This document shows positions 1-9,197 of a stretch of DNA of 64,000 bases, piece by piece; the first letter of the stretch is position 1, and each line of letters begins with the position of its first letter. This stretch comes from Nitrosomonas sp. (lineage in GTDB: Bacteria; Pseudomonadota; Gammaproteobacteria; Burkholderiales; Nitrosomonadaceae): the NCBI GenBank assembly GCA_024282035.1, contig JAMWZR010000006.1:1-64000 (forward strand), read 5' to 3'. The translations under genes were made by a program, and so were the position numbers. Under the pieces are notes generated by a model that saw only the letters and a list, made by a program, of their open reading frames with translations, searched no databases and was not told where the DNA came from.

Positions 1-177
1 AACTGCTTCTACTGAACCCGATACTTGCGCACTCATCACCACATCTGCCAAACCATCGCCATTGATGTCCCCCACACCACTGACCGACAATCCGGCAGAA
101 TGTTGTCCTTCGATTCCATCCAGGCGAAAGCCGTTGTGGCCATTCAGATCGGAAAGTTTCATTATCTTTGCACCCAT
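1..177 (-). CDS. FG-GAP repeat protein, N-terminal fragment (cut by window edge)
   Basis: Only the first 59 codons lie in the window; the gene runs off the left edge. The visible protein opens with MGAKIMKLSDLNGHNGFRLDG and contains GDINGDGLADVVM, a calcium-binding DxNxDGxxD loop of the FG-GAP/integrin-alpha beta-propeller type. Such repeats usually occur in large secreted or surface proteins, where each repeat forms one propeller blade. The ATG at 177 is used; a second ATG at 162 (MKLSDL) is also possible. No signal peptide is visible, so export, if any, would depend on a C-terminal signal outside the window. The domain call is sound; the function is unknown. Confidence 0.75.
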   Translation of the reverse strand, partial: MGAKIMKLSDLNGHNGFRLDGIEGQHSAGLSVSGVGDINGDGLADVVMSAQVSGSVEAV

Positions 178-355
178 GCTCAAAATTTCCCAATAAATTA
201 GAACCTTCAAGCCCGGTTAGGCTAAGATGATTTGTGTTGAATGTAGGCAAGGATTCATGATCCACGACTTCGCTTGCATGCTGTCGTCCTTCATCTTTTC
301 CCGGAATGAATGTTATGGTTCATTGTCTTCTCATCCATGAAAGCAAACTTGATTT
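178..355. other. Intergenic region between divergent genes
   Basis: This 178-base gap separates the start of the FG-GAP gene (minus) from the GpsA-like gene (plus), so it should hold two divergent promoters. I found no convincing -35/-10 pair on either strand, and no hairpin, RNA gene or repeat. Confidence 0.5.
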
Positions 356-1273
356 ATGACAACATCCATTAACGTGCTCATTCTGGGTTATGGCGAAATG
401 GGACAGGCGATGGCATACCTGCTTCAGGATCACCATAAAATTGCGATTTGGGAAAAATTTCCGCGTACCCGTCACGCTTACATTTCCCTGGAACAAGGTG
501 TGCCACGAGCGGATATCGTACTGTTCTGCTTGCCGGTCAACCCGCACCGCGAAGTCGCGCAGGCCATAGCGCCACTTCTGCAGAAAACCGGCTTGTGTGT
601 CAGTATCGCCAAGGGACTGGACGAAACCGGCAAAACCGCGGCACAAATCCTTGCCGAACACTTACCGGCGAATCAACCGCACGCACTGTTGTACGGTCCG
701 ATGATTTCCGAGGAGATTCGAGCTGGGCGATATGCATTCGGCCAATTGGGCTGCCGTGATCCCGCTTGGTTTAGAATCCTGCAAAACTGTTTTCGACCTA
801 CCAGGCTGTGCATCGAACACACTGTCGATATCACCGGCATCAGTTGGTCGGTGATCCTGAAGAATGTCTACGCAATGGTATTTGGCATGGCCGATGAACT
901 CGAACTGGGCGACAACGTGCGCGGCTTTCTGGCCACCGCAGCATTGCAGGAACTGGATCGTATCGTTCTCCACCAGGGTGGACTGCCGGGCACGCCATAT
1001 CATCTGGCGGGACTGGGCGATCTGATCACCACCGCCACCAGCGAAAGCTCGCATCATCACGAACTGGGACGACGGCTGGCCAGGGGAGAAACACATGACA
1101 TCACAGGCGAGGGGCCGCATACCCTGGCCATGATCGAACGTCATCGCTTGCTTGATATGCCGGATTATCCCTTGCTGCATTTCATCCATTTGATCGTGCG
1201 TGACCCCAGTCATGTTCGCGAGCACTTCCAGCGCTTTATTGCCTATCTTTTTGAAAAATCACGAGGTAGCTGA
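356..1273 (+). CDS. GpsA-like NAD(P)-dependent glycerol-3-phosphate dehydrogenase family protein
   Basis: The 305-residue protein begins with a Rossmann nucleotide-binding loop, LGYGEMGQAM (about residues 10-19). It keeps the GpsA-type lysine motif ILKNVYAM (about residue 169), followed by GDNVRGFLATAAL and LAGLGDLITTA. GpsA reduces dihydroxyacetone phosphate to sn-glycerol 3-phosphate for phospholipid synthesis. Two family motifs are changed: the usual GPSFAxE reads GPMISEE, and the phosphate-binding SRN block is replaced by SSHHHELG (about residue 230). At 305 residues it is also shorter than most GpsA proteins. It may be a diverged GpsA or a paralogue with another substrate. The family is firm; the exact substrate is not. 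Confidence 0.72.
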   Translation: MTTSINVLILGYGEMGQAMAYLLQDHHKIAIWEKFPRTRHAYISLEQGVPRADIVLFCLPVNPHREVAQAIAPLLQKTGLCVSIAKGLDETGKTAAQILAEHLPANQPHALLYGPMISEEIRAGRYAFGQLGCRDPAWFRILQNCFRPTRLCIEHTVDITGISWSVILKNVYAMVFGMADELELGDNVRGFLATAALQELDRIVLHQGGLPGTPYHLAGLGDLITTATSESSHHHELGRRLARGETHDITGEGPHTLAMIERHRLLDMPDYPLLHFIHLIVRDPSHVREHFQRFIAYLFEKSRGS

Positions 1274-1371
1274 TTCATTCGCTATTCGATACTTATTTGT
1301 GCGGCTGCGTTTTAATGTTGCTGCAAAAATAAGTTAAAATAAGGCTTTTGGATTTGATCAGGAGTTTCTGA

Positions 1372-2292
1372 ATGTCAATGGCTGACCGTGACGGTGTAAT
1401 CTGGTATGACGGGAAGATGGTTCCCTGGCGGGATGCCAATACACATGTGTTAACCCATACCCTGCATTACGGACTGGGTGTGTTCGAGGGCTTGCGTGCG
1501 TATGAAACCGCGCAGGGTCCGGCAATTTTCCGCCTGCAGGAGCATACCGACCGGCTTTTCAATTCTGCGCACATCTTCATGATGAAAATACCGTACGACA
1601 AAGACACGCTGCTGCAGGCGCAATGCGATGTGGTCAAGCAAAACAAGCTGTCGTCCGCTTATATCCGTCCGATCGCTTTTTATGGCGCCGAAGCCATGGG
1701 ACTTTCCGCCAGAACACTGTCGGTGCATGTCGCCATCGCTGCCTGGTCTTGGGGAACCTATCTGGGACCTGAAGCACTGGAAAATGGCATTCGTGTCAAA
1801 ACTTCGTCGTTTACCCGACATCATGTCAATATCAACATGTGCCGGGCCAAATCGGTGACGACCTATGCCAATTCCATTCTGGCAAATCAGGAAGTCGCGA
1901 TAAACGGCTACGATGAAGCGCTGTTGCTGGATGTAGAAGGTTACGTGGCCGAAGGTTCAGGCGAAAACATCTTCATCGTCAAACAGGGCAAGATTTACAC
2001 GCCGGACCTGACTTCCTGTCTCGAAGGCATTACCCGGGCATCCGTGATCGAACTGGCAGCGGAACTAGGCATCCCGGTCATCGAAAAACGTATCACCCGC
2101 GACGAGATCTACTGCGCCGACGAGGCTTTCTTCACCGGCACCGCTGCGGAAGTAACGCCGATTCGTGAGTTGGACAATCGTATCATCGGGTTGGGCAAAC
2201 GCGGACCGATCACCACGCAAATCCAAAACTTGTTCTTTGATTGTGTCAAAGGGCGCGCCAATCATCACGCAAACTGGCTCACCCTGGTTTAA
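1372..2292 (+). CDS. ilvE: Branched-chain amino acid aminotransferase
   Basis: This class IV PLP aminotransferase (306 residues) makes the last transamination in valine, isoleucine and leucine synthesis, with glutamate as amino donor. It shows the IlvE start IWYDGKMVPWRDA, the HYGLGVFEGLRAY motif and a candidate Schiff-base lysine in CRAKSVTTYANS (about residue 159). The C-terminal block DEAFFTGTAAEVTPI is typical. The ATG at 1372 follows AGGAG at a six-base spacing, which fixes the start; the ATG at 1378 lacks this advantage. A small zinc-finger gene follows 24 bases downstream, probably in the same transcript. Confidence 0.95.
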   Translation: MSMADRDGVIWYDGKMVPWRDANTHVLTHTLHYGLGVFEGLRAYETAQGPAIFRLQEHTDRLFNSAHIFMMKIPYDKDTLLQAQCDVVKQNKLSSAYIRPIAFYGAEAMGLSARTLSVHVAIAAWSWGTYLGPEALENGIRVKTSSFTRHHVNINMCRAKSVTTYANSILANQEVAINGYDEALLLDVEGYVAEGSGENIFIVKQGKIYTPDLTSCLEGITRASVIELAAELGIPVIEKRITRDEIYCADEAFFTGTAAEVTPIRELDNRIIGLGKRGPITTQIQNLFFDCVKGRANHHANWLTLV

Positions 2293-2316
2293 AACAGTTA
2301 TCTGGAGTCATTTGAT

Positions 2317-2520
2317 ATGGAATCGCAAGACAATAAAAAAACACGTGAAATCGAAGTCACCGCAGACGATTTGCCGCTGCACTGCCCCACACCGGCCATG
2401 TTGCTGTGGAACTCACATCCACGGGTCTTTCTGCCGATAGAAGCCACCGGCGAAGCACTTTGCCCCTATTGCGGCACGCACTATACGTTAAAGGGAGGCG
2501 CCGTTTCCGGGCATCACTAG
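2317..2520 (+). CDS. Zinc-finger domain protein (CHCC type, NDUFS6-like)
   Basis: This 67-residue protein carries the pattern HCPTPAMLLWNSHPRVFLP, then GEALCPYCGTHYTLKGG. One Cys, one His and a CxxC pair form the CHCC zinc site seen in small bacterial proteins and in the complex I subunit NDUFS6. It lies directly after ilvE, an arrangement I recall from other betaproteobacteria. The molecular role of the free-standing bacterial form is not established. There is no signal peptide or membrane segment, so it is probably cytoplasmic. Confidence 0.85.
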   Translation: MESQDNKKTREIEVTADDLPLHCPTPAMLLWNSHPRVFLPIEATGEALCPYCGTHYTLKGGAVSGHH

Positions 2521-2543
2521 CACGCGCCCTGGGCCAGACACGA

Positions 2544-2564
2544 CTTGCCGCTCAACACGGCAAG
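2544..2564. terminator. Hairpin after the zinc-finger gene
   Basis: A perfect seven-base inverted repeat, CTTGCCG and CGGCAAG with a seven-base loop, begins 24 bases after the stop codon. No T-run follows, so it may be a weak terminator, an mRNA end protector or chance. The next gene starts 57 bases downstream. Confidence 0.35.
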
Positions 2565-2620
2565 GCATGGAGTCAAAGCGTATTTTCCTTCATCACTTAC
2601 ATTTTTGAATTGGATCCATT

Positions 2621-3997
2621 ATGCACGTCATCCCTCCTGAAATCTTCAAAGCGTATGATATTCGCGGCATTGTAGGCAAAACCATCACCGTCGAAAATGT
2701 GGAAAAAATTGGACATGCGATAGGCTCCGAAGCCCGCGCCCGTAACCTGACCGCCATCGCCATCGGTCGTGACGGTCGTTTATCCGGAAAAGAGCTTTCA
2801 CAGGCGTTGGCGCGTGGAATCAGGAGCAGCGGCATCGATGTCGTCGATGTCGGCATGGTGGCTACGCCGATGCTGTATTACGCGGCACATGAACTGTGCC
2901 AATACTCCGGTGTCATGGTGACCGGCAGTCACAACCCGCCGGAATACAACGGTTTCAAGATCGTCCTCGGAGGACAAACGCTGGCTGCCGAATTGATCCA
3001 GGCGCTGCGTATCCGTATCGAACAAAACGATCTCGCTCACGGCAGCGGCAATTATTCCCAGCATGAGATTGCCGACCGCTACGTGCAGCGCATTATCGAT
3101 GATGTCAAGCTGGCCCGGCCGTTCAAGATCGTCGTCGATTGCGGCAATGGTGTGGCCGGTGCGTATGCGCCCGCACTGTATCGTGGCTTGGGGTGCGAAG
3201 TGACCGAGCTGTTCTGTGAAGTTGATGGCTCATTTCCCAATCACCACCCCGATCCGTCCGTACCGGAAAACCTGCACGATGTGATTCAGGCCCTCAAAAA
3301 CAGCGATGCCGACATCGGGTTGGCTTTCGATGGCGATGGCGATCGTCTCGGCATCGTCACCAAACAGGGTCAGATCATCAATGCCGATCGCCAGCTGATG
3401 CTGTTCGCCGCCGATGTGCTGTCGCGCAATCCCGGCGGCAAGATTATTTTCGACGTGAAATGCACGCGCAATCTGGCGCCGTGGATCAGCCAGCATGGCG
3501 GCACACCAGTCATGTGGAAAACGGGGCATTCGTTCATCAAGGCCAAACTGATCGAAACCCAAGCATTACTGGCGGGTGAAATGAGTGGACACCTATTTTT
3601 CAAGGAACGCTGGTATGGCTTTGACGACGGCCTGTACGCCGGTGCACGCCTGCTCGAGTTACTCAGCCACGAAACCGACATCGATGCCACCCTCCACAAT
3701 CTGCCCGACAGCATGAATACGCCGGAATTGCAGGTGCGCACCGCAGAAGGCGAAAATCATGCCCTGATTGCAAAACTGCAGCAAACAGCCACCTTCGACA
3801 ATGCGCAACAAGTCATCACCATTGATGGATTGCGGGTTGAATACAGCGATGGATTCGGCCTGGCACGCGCATCCAATACCACGCCGGTCATCGTGCTGCG
3901 TTTCGAAGCCGACAATGAATCCGCGCTGAAACGCATACAGGAAGATTTCCGCCGGAATATCCTGGCTGCCAAATCCGATGCGCAACTTCCTTACTAG
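2621..3997 (+). CDS. algC: Phosphomannomutase/phosphoglucomutase
   Basis: This 458-residue alpha-D-phosphohexomutase interconverts the 6-phosphate and 1-phosphate of mannose or glucose, feeding GDP-mannose and UDP-glucose for exopolysaccharide and LPS. It starts with the family motif FKAYDIRGIVG. It has the phosphoserine loop TGSHNPPEYNG (Ser about residue 102), the metal-binding loop DGDGDRLG (about 236-243) and the sugar-binding GEMSGHLFF. Length and motifs match the AlgC/ManB group. The partner manC lies about 25 kb away at 27604. The symbol follows the Pseudomonas homologue; substrate preference cannot be read from sequence. Confidence 0.9.
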   Translation: MHVIPPEIFKAYDIRGIVGKTITVENVEKIGHAIGSEARARNLTAIAIGRDGRLSGKELSQALARGIRSSGIDVVDVGMVATPMLYYAAHELCQYSGVMVTGSHNPPEYNGFKIVLGGQTLAAELIQALRIRIEQNDLAHGSGNYSQHEIADRYVQRIIDDVKLARPFKIVVDCGNGVAGAYAPALYRGLGCEVTELFCEVDGSFPNHHPDPSVPENLHDVIQALKNSDADIGLAFDGDGDRLGIVTKQGQIINADRQLMLFAADVLSRNPGGKIIFDVKCTRNLAPWISQHGGTPVMWKTGHSFIKAKLIETQALLAGEMSGHLFFKERWYGFDDGLYAGARLLELLSHETDIDATLHNLPDSMNTPELQVRTAEGENHALIAKLQQTATFDNAQQVITIDGLRVEYSDGFGLARASNTTPVIVLRFEADNESALKRIQEDFRRNILAAKSDAQLPY

Positions 3998-4019
3998 CCT
4001 ACGGTAAACATTGTCCATC

Positions 4020-5642
4020 ATGCGTATCGCAATCGCTCAGATCAACTGCAGTGTGGGTGATATCGACGGCAATGTCACCAAAATTCGCAATGCCGTACAG
4101 CAGGCCCGGGAAGCTGGAGCCGATCTGGTCATTACCCCGGAACTGGCGCTGTCAGGCTATCCACCTGCCGATCTGTTGCTACGGGAAAATTTCTGTCAGG
4201 CCTGCGATGCGGCACTGGTGGAATTGGTCAAGTCCATCGATGGCATCACGCTCGTCATCGGTCACCCCAACTTCCATGAAGGCAAGTTGTATAACGCCGC
4301 ATCGGTCGTGCAACAAGGCAAGATCACGCACACATACCACAAGCGTATTCTCAGCAAGTCGCCGTTTTTCAACGAATCCTATTACTTCGATGCCGGAACC
4401 GAGCCTTGCGTATTCGAGTATGGTGGATTGAAATTCGGCATCGATATTTGTGCCGACTTCTGGCTCGGTCACTTGCCGGCCAAAGTCAACCGTTCGCATC
4501 TGGATATCCTGCTGGTCATGAGCTCATCGGCCTATCATATCAACAAGCAGGTATCGCGCTACCAGATCACCCATCAATTCATCAAGCAGACCGGTATTCC
4601 GGTCATTCATGTCAATCTGGTGGGCGGTCAGGACGAGCTGGTATTCGATGGGGCATCTTTCGCCATGAATCGGCATGGTGAGCTGACATATCAACTGGCC
4701 GAATTCGTCGAGGCCACCGAATGCATCGATATCTACAGCAAACAGCCCAGCAGAGGCAAACTGGCCGACACACAGTCGCCCATCGCCAGCGTGTATCAGG
4801 CCTTGTGCATGGGGGTCAGGGATTATATTGGCAAGAATGACTTTCCAGGCGTCATCCTCGGACTCTCGGGTGGCGTCGATTCGGCGCTGGCTCTGGCCAT
4901 CGCAGTCGATGCCCTGGGAGCAGACAAAGTCAAAACCGTCATGCTGCCGAGTGAATTCACGTCGACCATGAGTCTGGAAGATGCGAGCCAGATGGCAAAG
5001 CTATTGGGCGTCACCCATCTAGAGTGCCCGATCCATCCTCTGCTTGATCACTATCTACAGTCCATTGCACAGGACCTGAGCTTACAACTCGATCCCGCTG
5101 CACCGAGTACCGTCCCGGAAAACCTGCAAGCACGTATCCGCGGCACCCTGCTAATGGCCTTGTCAAACCACAGCGGCGCAGTGGTTCTGACCACAGGCAA
5201 TAAATCCGAAATGGCTGTTGGTTACTGCACGCTGTATGGCGACATGGCCGGCGGATTCGCCGTACTGAAGGATGTCAGCAAAACGCTGGTGTATCAGTTA
5301 TGCGAGTACCGCAACAGCCTTGGAAACGTCATTCCCGAGCGCATCATACAGCGCGCTCCATCAGCCGAATTGCGTCACAACCAGACCGATCAGGATACGC
5401 TGCCACCTTATGAAGTACTCGATGCCATCATCGAAGCCTATGTGGAAAAAGATTACTCACCTGCGGAAATCATCGCGCTGAATTTCGATGCTGCTGTGGT
5501 AAAGCGCGTCATCCACCTGATTCATCAGAATGAATACAAACGGCGCCAGGCTCCTCCCGGCACTCGCATCACCCACTGCGACTTTGGCACGGCCTGGTAC
5601 TACCCGATCACCTCCAACTACAAAACCTGGTCAGCGCCCTGA
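4020..5642 (+). CDS. nadE: Glutamine-dependent NAD+ synthase
   Basis: This two-domain enzyme (540 residues) makes NAD+ from deamido-NAD+, ATP and glutamine. The N-terminal half is a nitrilase-type glutaminase with a glutamate in TPELALSGYPP, a lysine in HKRILSK and a cysteine in DICADFW, which together give the Glu-Lys-Cys triad. The more common form of the last motif is ICED, so the residue after Cys is unusual. The C-terminal half has the ATP-pyrophosphatase loop LSGGVDSAL (about 281-289). I chose the ATG at 4020 (MRIAIAQINC), which matches family starts; an in-frame TTG at 4011 is less likely. It lies 22 bases after algC and is probably cotranscribed. Confidence 0.93.
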   Translation: MRIAIAQINCSVGDIDGNVTKIRNAVQQAREAGADLVITPELALSGYPPADLLLRENFCQACDAALVELVKSIDGITLVIGHPNFHEGKLYNAASVVQQGKITHTYHKRILSKSPFFNESYYFDAGTEPCVFEYGGLKFGIDICADFWLGHLPAKVNRSHLDILLVMSSSAYHINKQVSRYQITHQFIKQTGIPVIHVNLVGGQDELVFDGASFAMNRHGELTYQLAEFVEATECIDIYSKQPSRGKLADTQSPIASVYQALCMGVRDYIGKNDFPGVILGLSGGVDSALALAIAVDALGADKVKTVMLPSEFTSTMSLEDASQMAKLLGVTHLECPIHPLLDHYLQSIAQDLSLQLDPAAPSTVPENLQARIRGTLLMALSNHSGAVVLTTGNKSEMAVGYCTLYGDMAGGFAVLKDVSKTLVYQLCEYRNSLGNVIPERIIQRAPSAELRHNQTDQDTLPPYEVLDAIIEAYVEKDYSPAEIIALNFDAAVVKRVIHLIHQNEYKRRQAPPGTRITHCDFGTAWYYPITSNYKTWSAP

Positions 5643-5692
5643 ACACGCGTGTCACAGCCGGAACTCGACCAGTAAATCGCAATCCTATTGTC

Positions 5693-7225
5693 ATGAAAAT
5701 GACCTGCCTCCTTGTCACCCTGTCGCTGTTATGGCCGACTCGCCTGCTGGCTCACGAATTGCCCGATCTGGGCGATGTTTCGCAAGCCACCATGTCATCG
5801 CACGAAGAACGTCAGGTCGGACTCAGAATCATGCGCCAAATCCGTGCCGACCCCAGTTACCTGGACGATTCCGAAATCGCCAGCTATCTCAGCAACCTGG
5901 GACACAAGCTGATCGCCAATTCCACCGAGGCCACTTCCGATCAAGCCTTTGAGTTTTTCGCCGTGGAGGACTCGTCGATCAACGCTTTCGCCCTGCCGGG
6001 TGGATTCATGGGATTCAACAGTGGACTCATCGTCGCCGCACAAAGCGAATCCGAACTGGCTGCCGTGATGTCGCATGAAATCGCGCATGTCACCCAAAGA
6101 CATCTGGCACGCATGATTGCCGCGCAAAAATACGACTGGATCAAATCGATAGCCGCCCTGGCAGCGGCCATCGTGGCATCGCGTTCCAACAATCCGCAGG
6201 CCAGCCAGGCGGTGTTGATCACGTCCCAGGCCAGCATGATTCAGTCCAAACTGGATTTCACCCGCAAACATGAAAAAGAAGCCGATCGCATCGGTCTGAA
6301 TATTCTGCTGGATGCCGGATTCGATCCGCAGGGTATGCCTGCCTTTTTCGAACGCCTGCAAAAGGCCGGACGTTTTCACGAAAATGGCGCTCCTTCGTAC
6401 CTGCGCACACACCCATTGACCTACGAACGTATCGCCGACATCCAGAATCGTACCCGCGAAATGCCCTATCGCCAGGTACCGGACAGTATTGATTTCCTGC
6501 TGGTACGCGCCAAGTTGCGCGCCATGCAGGGCAAATCAGCCGATGCCGTGGCACAGTTCCGCACACGCCTGCAGGAAAAACGTTACAGCAATGAGGCAGT
6601 CGAACGCTTCGGCTACATTCATGCCTTGTTGCGCAACAAAAAAACCAAACAGGCCGATACCGAACTGGCGCAGCTGTATCAGGTTCTGCACAAGGATCCT
6701 GCCGCTCCGGCGCTGAAGGATCACGTTCTCGGCAAAACCATTCGGGTCGAGCAGAAAAATGTCATTGGCGGCGCCATGATCGAAACACTGGCTGCTGACG
6801 TCAAACTGACGAATGGCAAATTCAGTGAAGCCTTCGCCATCTATAACAATGCGCTGAAGGTCTATCCGCAGCACCGCGCGCTCATTCAAGGTTACGCCAA
6901 CGCCCTGATACAAAACAAGCAAACCGCCACGGCGTTGGAATTCATCAACAAACAGTTGCAACTCTTCCCCAACGATGCCAAATTGTTCAGCCTGCAAGCG
7001 CAATGCTATGCCCTTACCGGCGACAAGATGCTGGAACATCGCGCACTAGCTGAGTCGTATATGCTGAAAGGCCACTATACCGCCGCCGTGGATCAGTTGA
7101 AAACCGCGTTGCAGAGCCGGAACGACAACTTTTATCAGATGTCCAGCGTGGAAGCCCGGTTGCAGCAAATGCAGAAACTCAAGGAAGAAGCAGACAAGGA
7201 AGATAAAAAATGGGGAAGCAAGTAA
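5693..7225 (+). CDS. bepA: M48 family periplasmic metalloprotease with TPR domain (BepA-like)
   Basis: The 510-residue protein starts with a signal peptide (MKMTCLLVTLSLLWPTRLLA, cut before HELPD). It has the M48 zinc motif HEIAH (about residues 128-132) and the third ligand in HEKEADRIGL (about 197). The C-terminal half is helical with tetratricopeptide-like units. BepA in E. coli works in the periplasm as protease and chaperone during outer-membrane protein and LptD assembly. Size, domain order and signal peptide all match that group. The gene stands 50 bases after nadE, with a possible terminator downstream, and has no obvious functional partner nearby. Confidence 0.88.
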   Translation: MKMTCLLVTLSLLWPTRLLAHELPDLGDVSQATMSSHEERQVGLRIMRQIRADPSYLDDSEIASYLSNLGHKLIANSTEATSDQAFEFFAVEDSSINAFALPGGFMGFNSGLIVAAQSESELAAVMSHEIAHVTQRHLARMIAAQKYDWIKSIAALAAAIVASRSNNPQASQAVLITSQASMIQSKLDFTRKHEKEADRIGLNILLDAGFDPQGMPAFFERLQKAGRFHENGAPSYLRTHPLTYERIADIQNRTREMPYRQVPDSIDFLLVRAKLRAMQGKSADAVAQFRTRLQEKRYSNEAVERFGYIHALLRNKKTKQADTELAQLYQVLHKDPAAPALKDHVLGKTIRVEQKNVIGGAMIETLAADVKLTNGKFSEAFAIYNNALKVYPQHRALIQGYANALIQNKQTATALEFINKQLQLFPNDAKLFSLQAQCYALTGDKMLEHRALAESYMLKGHYTAAVDQLKTALQSRNDNFYQMSSVEARLQQMQKLKEEADKEDKKWGSK

Positions 7226-7237
7226 CCGAATCCCCTT

Positions 7238-7257
7238 TGCCGGATCAGCGGCATTTT
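7238..7257 (+). terminator. Short hairpin with T-run after bepA
   Basis: TGCCG and CGGCA pair around a six-base loop and are followed directly by TTTT, 13 bases after the bepA stop codon. The stem is only five pairs, so this is a weak intrinsic terminator candidate ahead of macA. Confidence 0.4.
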
Positions 7258-7287
7258 ACAGAACAATAATTTATTTCAGGCTTTTAC

Positions 7288-8433
7288 ATGTTTACTGTCA
7301 GTCTCAAACAAGCCGTCATCGCCAGCGGCATACTCATTGCTGGTTATGTCTACCTGTCCGGCGGCAACGCCAAGGATTCCGGCGAAAGCCAATACAAAAC
7401 CCGCACGCTGGAACGCGGCGATATCGTGCAAACCATTTCTGCCAACGGCACCCTGACGCCGGTGGTACTGGTCAATGTCGGCACGCAAGTATCCGGTACC
7501 GTGGCAAAACTGCATGTGGATTTCAACGATCAGGTACAGACCGGCCAGATTCTGGCTGAACTCGACCCGGCGCTGCTGCGCGCGCAATTGCAGCAATCCA
7601 AGGCGAATCTGTTGAATGCCCAGGTCACGTTGAGAATTGCCCAGAGCAAACTGCGCCGAAACCAGCTGCTGAAAGAAAAGGACTTCATTTCACTGGATGC
7701 TCTGCAAGTGGTCGAACAGGAAGTCGAGGCCGCCCGCGCTCAGCTCGCGATCAGCAAGGCGCAGGTTGAAAGGGATCAGGCCAATCTGGATTACAGCGTC
7801 ATCCGTTCGCCGATCTCCGGTGTCGTCATCGCCCGCGATATCGATATCGGTCAGACCGTGGCCGCCAATTTCCAGACCCCGACGCTGTTTCAGATCGCCA
7901 AGGATTTACAGCAAATGCAGGTCAACATCAGCGTTGCCGAGGCCGACATTGGTCAGTTGCAGATCAATCAACTGATCAACTTCACCGTCGATGCTTTCCC
8001 ATCGCGTAAATTCGTCGGCACCGTCAAGCAGATCCGCCTGAACCCCACCATCCAGGAAAACGTCGTGACCTACAACGTCGTGGCCATGGTGGACAACGCC
8101 GATGGCACGCTGTTGCCCGGCATGACTGCCAACATCGGTTTCGTGGTCATGCAGAAAACCGATGTGCTGCGTGTATCCAATGCAGCGCTGCGCTATCAGC
8201 CCAAGGACGCGGAATCGGCCGACACCGGCAAAAAGGAAAAACCGTCTACTCTACCGACACTGCATGTGTTAACCGGCGACAAACCCAGACCGGTTCAGGT
8301 CGGCACCGGCATCACCGATGGCAATTACACGGAAATCCTCAGTGGCGAAGTTCAGGCCGGTGACAAGGTCGTGATCAGCGAAGTGGTCAATAAAAAGGAA
8401 GCCGAAAGCAAGTTCAAATTGCGGGTGTTCTGA
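7288..8433 (+). CDS. macA: Efflux periplasmic adaptor, MacA/HlyD family
   Basis: This 381-residue membrane-fusion protein would bridge an inner-membrane ABC transporter to an outer-membrane channel. It has one N-terminal hydrophobic segment (about residues 6-22) and a lipoyl-like half motif, GTQVSGTVAKLHVDFNDQV. A coiled-coil hairpin region rich in Gln, Ala and Leu follows (about 95-160), then the second lipoyl half, VIRSPISGVVIARDIDIGQT, and beta-barrel regions. Its stop codon overlaps the start of the ATPase gene by one base, so the two are translationally coupled. In E. coli MacAB exports macrolides and porphyrin-like molecules; the substrate here is unknown. Confidence 0.9.
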   Translation: MFTVSLKQAVIASGILIAGYVYLSGGNAKDSGESQYKTRTLERGDIVQTISANGTLTPVVLVNVGTQVSGTVAKLHVDFNDQVQTGQILAELDPALLRAQLQQSKANLLNAQVTLRIAQSKLRRNQLLKEKDFISLDALQVVEQEVEAARAQLAISKAQVERDQANLDYSVIRSPISGVVIARDIDIGQTVAANFQTPTLFQIAKDLQQMQVNISVAEADIGQLQINQLINFTVDAFPSRKFVGTVKQIRLNPTIQENVVTYNVVAMVDNADGTLLPGMTANIGFVVMQKTDVLRVSNAALRYQPKDAESADTGKKEKPSTLPTLHVLTGDKPRPVQVGTGITDGNYTEILSGEVQAGDKVVISEVVNKKEAESKFKLRVF

Positions 8434-9191
8434 TGACTTTCGCCCAAACCGCCCCGGCGACGCAAACCCTGATCCGCATCGACGATCTGTGCAAAAGCTA
8501 CAGCCTGCAGGACGCCAACGGCAGAACCGTGACCAATCAGGTGTTGTTCGACATCAACCTGACCATCCAGCGCGGCGAATTTGTCGCCATCATGGGTCAC
8601 TCCGGTTCGGGTAAATCCACGCTGATGAACATACTGGGATGCCTCGACGTCCCCACCAGCGGTTCCTACTGGCTGGATGGCCAGAATGTGGCAACGCTGT
8701 CGAGCAACGAACTTGCGCAGATTCGCAACCAGAGCATCGGCTTCGTATTTCAGGGTTTCAATCTGCTCAAGCGCATGACCGCACTGGACAATGTCGCCAC
8801 GCCGCTGCTCTACGCCGGTGTCAGCCGCTCGCAAAGCCGCATGCGTGCGCTCGAGCTGCTGCGCCAGACCGGACTGGAACGTTTTGCCGAGCATCAACCG
8901 AATCAGCTTTCCGGCGGACAGCAGCAACGGGTGGCCATCAGCCGCGCCCTGATCAATCATCCACCACTGATCCTGGCCGATGAGCCTACCGGCAATCTGG
9001 ATACCCAGACCAGCGCGGAGATCATGCAACTGTTCACCCAACTCAACGAAGAGCAGGGCATGACCATCGTGCTGGTGACCCACGAGGACGATATCGCCGC
9101 GTACGCCAAGCGCCTGATCCGGCTCAAGGATGGCCATGTCATTGTTGACAAAAACAACACTGTTGCGGATTTCGTGGAGAGCGCGTCATGA
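8433..9191 (+). CDS. ABC transporter ATP-binding protein (MacB ATPase half)
   Basis: This 252-residue nucleotide-binding protein has Walker A GHSGSGKST, Q-loop FQGFNLL, signature LSGGQQQRVAISRAL, Walker B LILADEPTGNLD and the switch histidine in VTHEDD. These features place it in the MacB/LolD/FtsE group that powers tripartite exporters rather than importers. In E. coli MacB the ATPase and permease are one polypeptide; here the permease is a separate gene 64 bases downstream. It is the middle gene of an adaptor-ATPase-permease set. Confidence 0.92.
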   Translation: MTFAQTAPATQTLIRIDDLCKSYSLQDANGRTVTNQVLFDINLTIQRGEFVAIMGHSGSGKSTLMNILGCLDVPTSGSYWLDGQNVATLSSNELAQIRNQSIGFVFQGFNLLKRMTALDNVATPLLYAGVSRSQSRMRALELLRQTGLERFAEHQPNQLSGGQQQRVAISRALINHPPLILADEPTGNLDTQTSAEIMQLFTQLNEEQGMTIVLVTHEDDIAAYAKRLIRLKDGHVIVDKNNTVADFVESAS

Positions 9192-9197
9192 TTTCGA

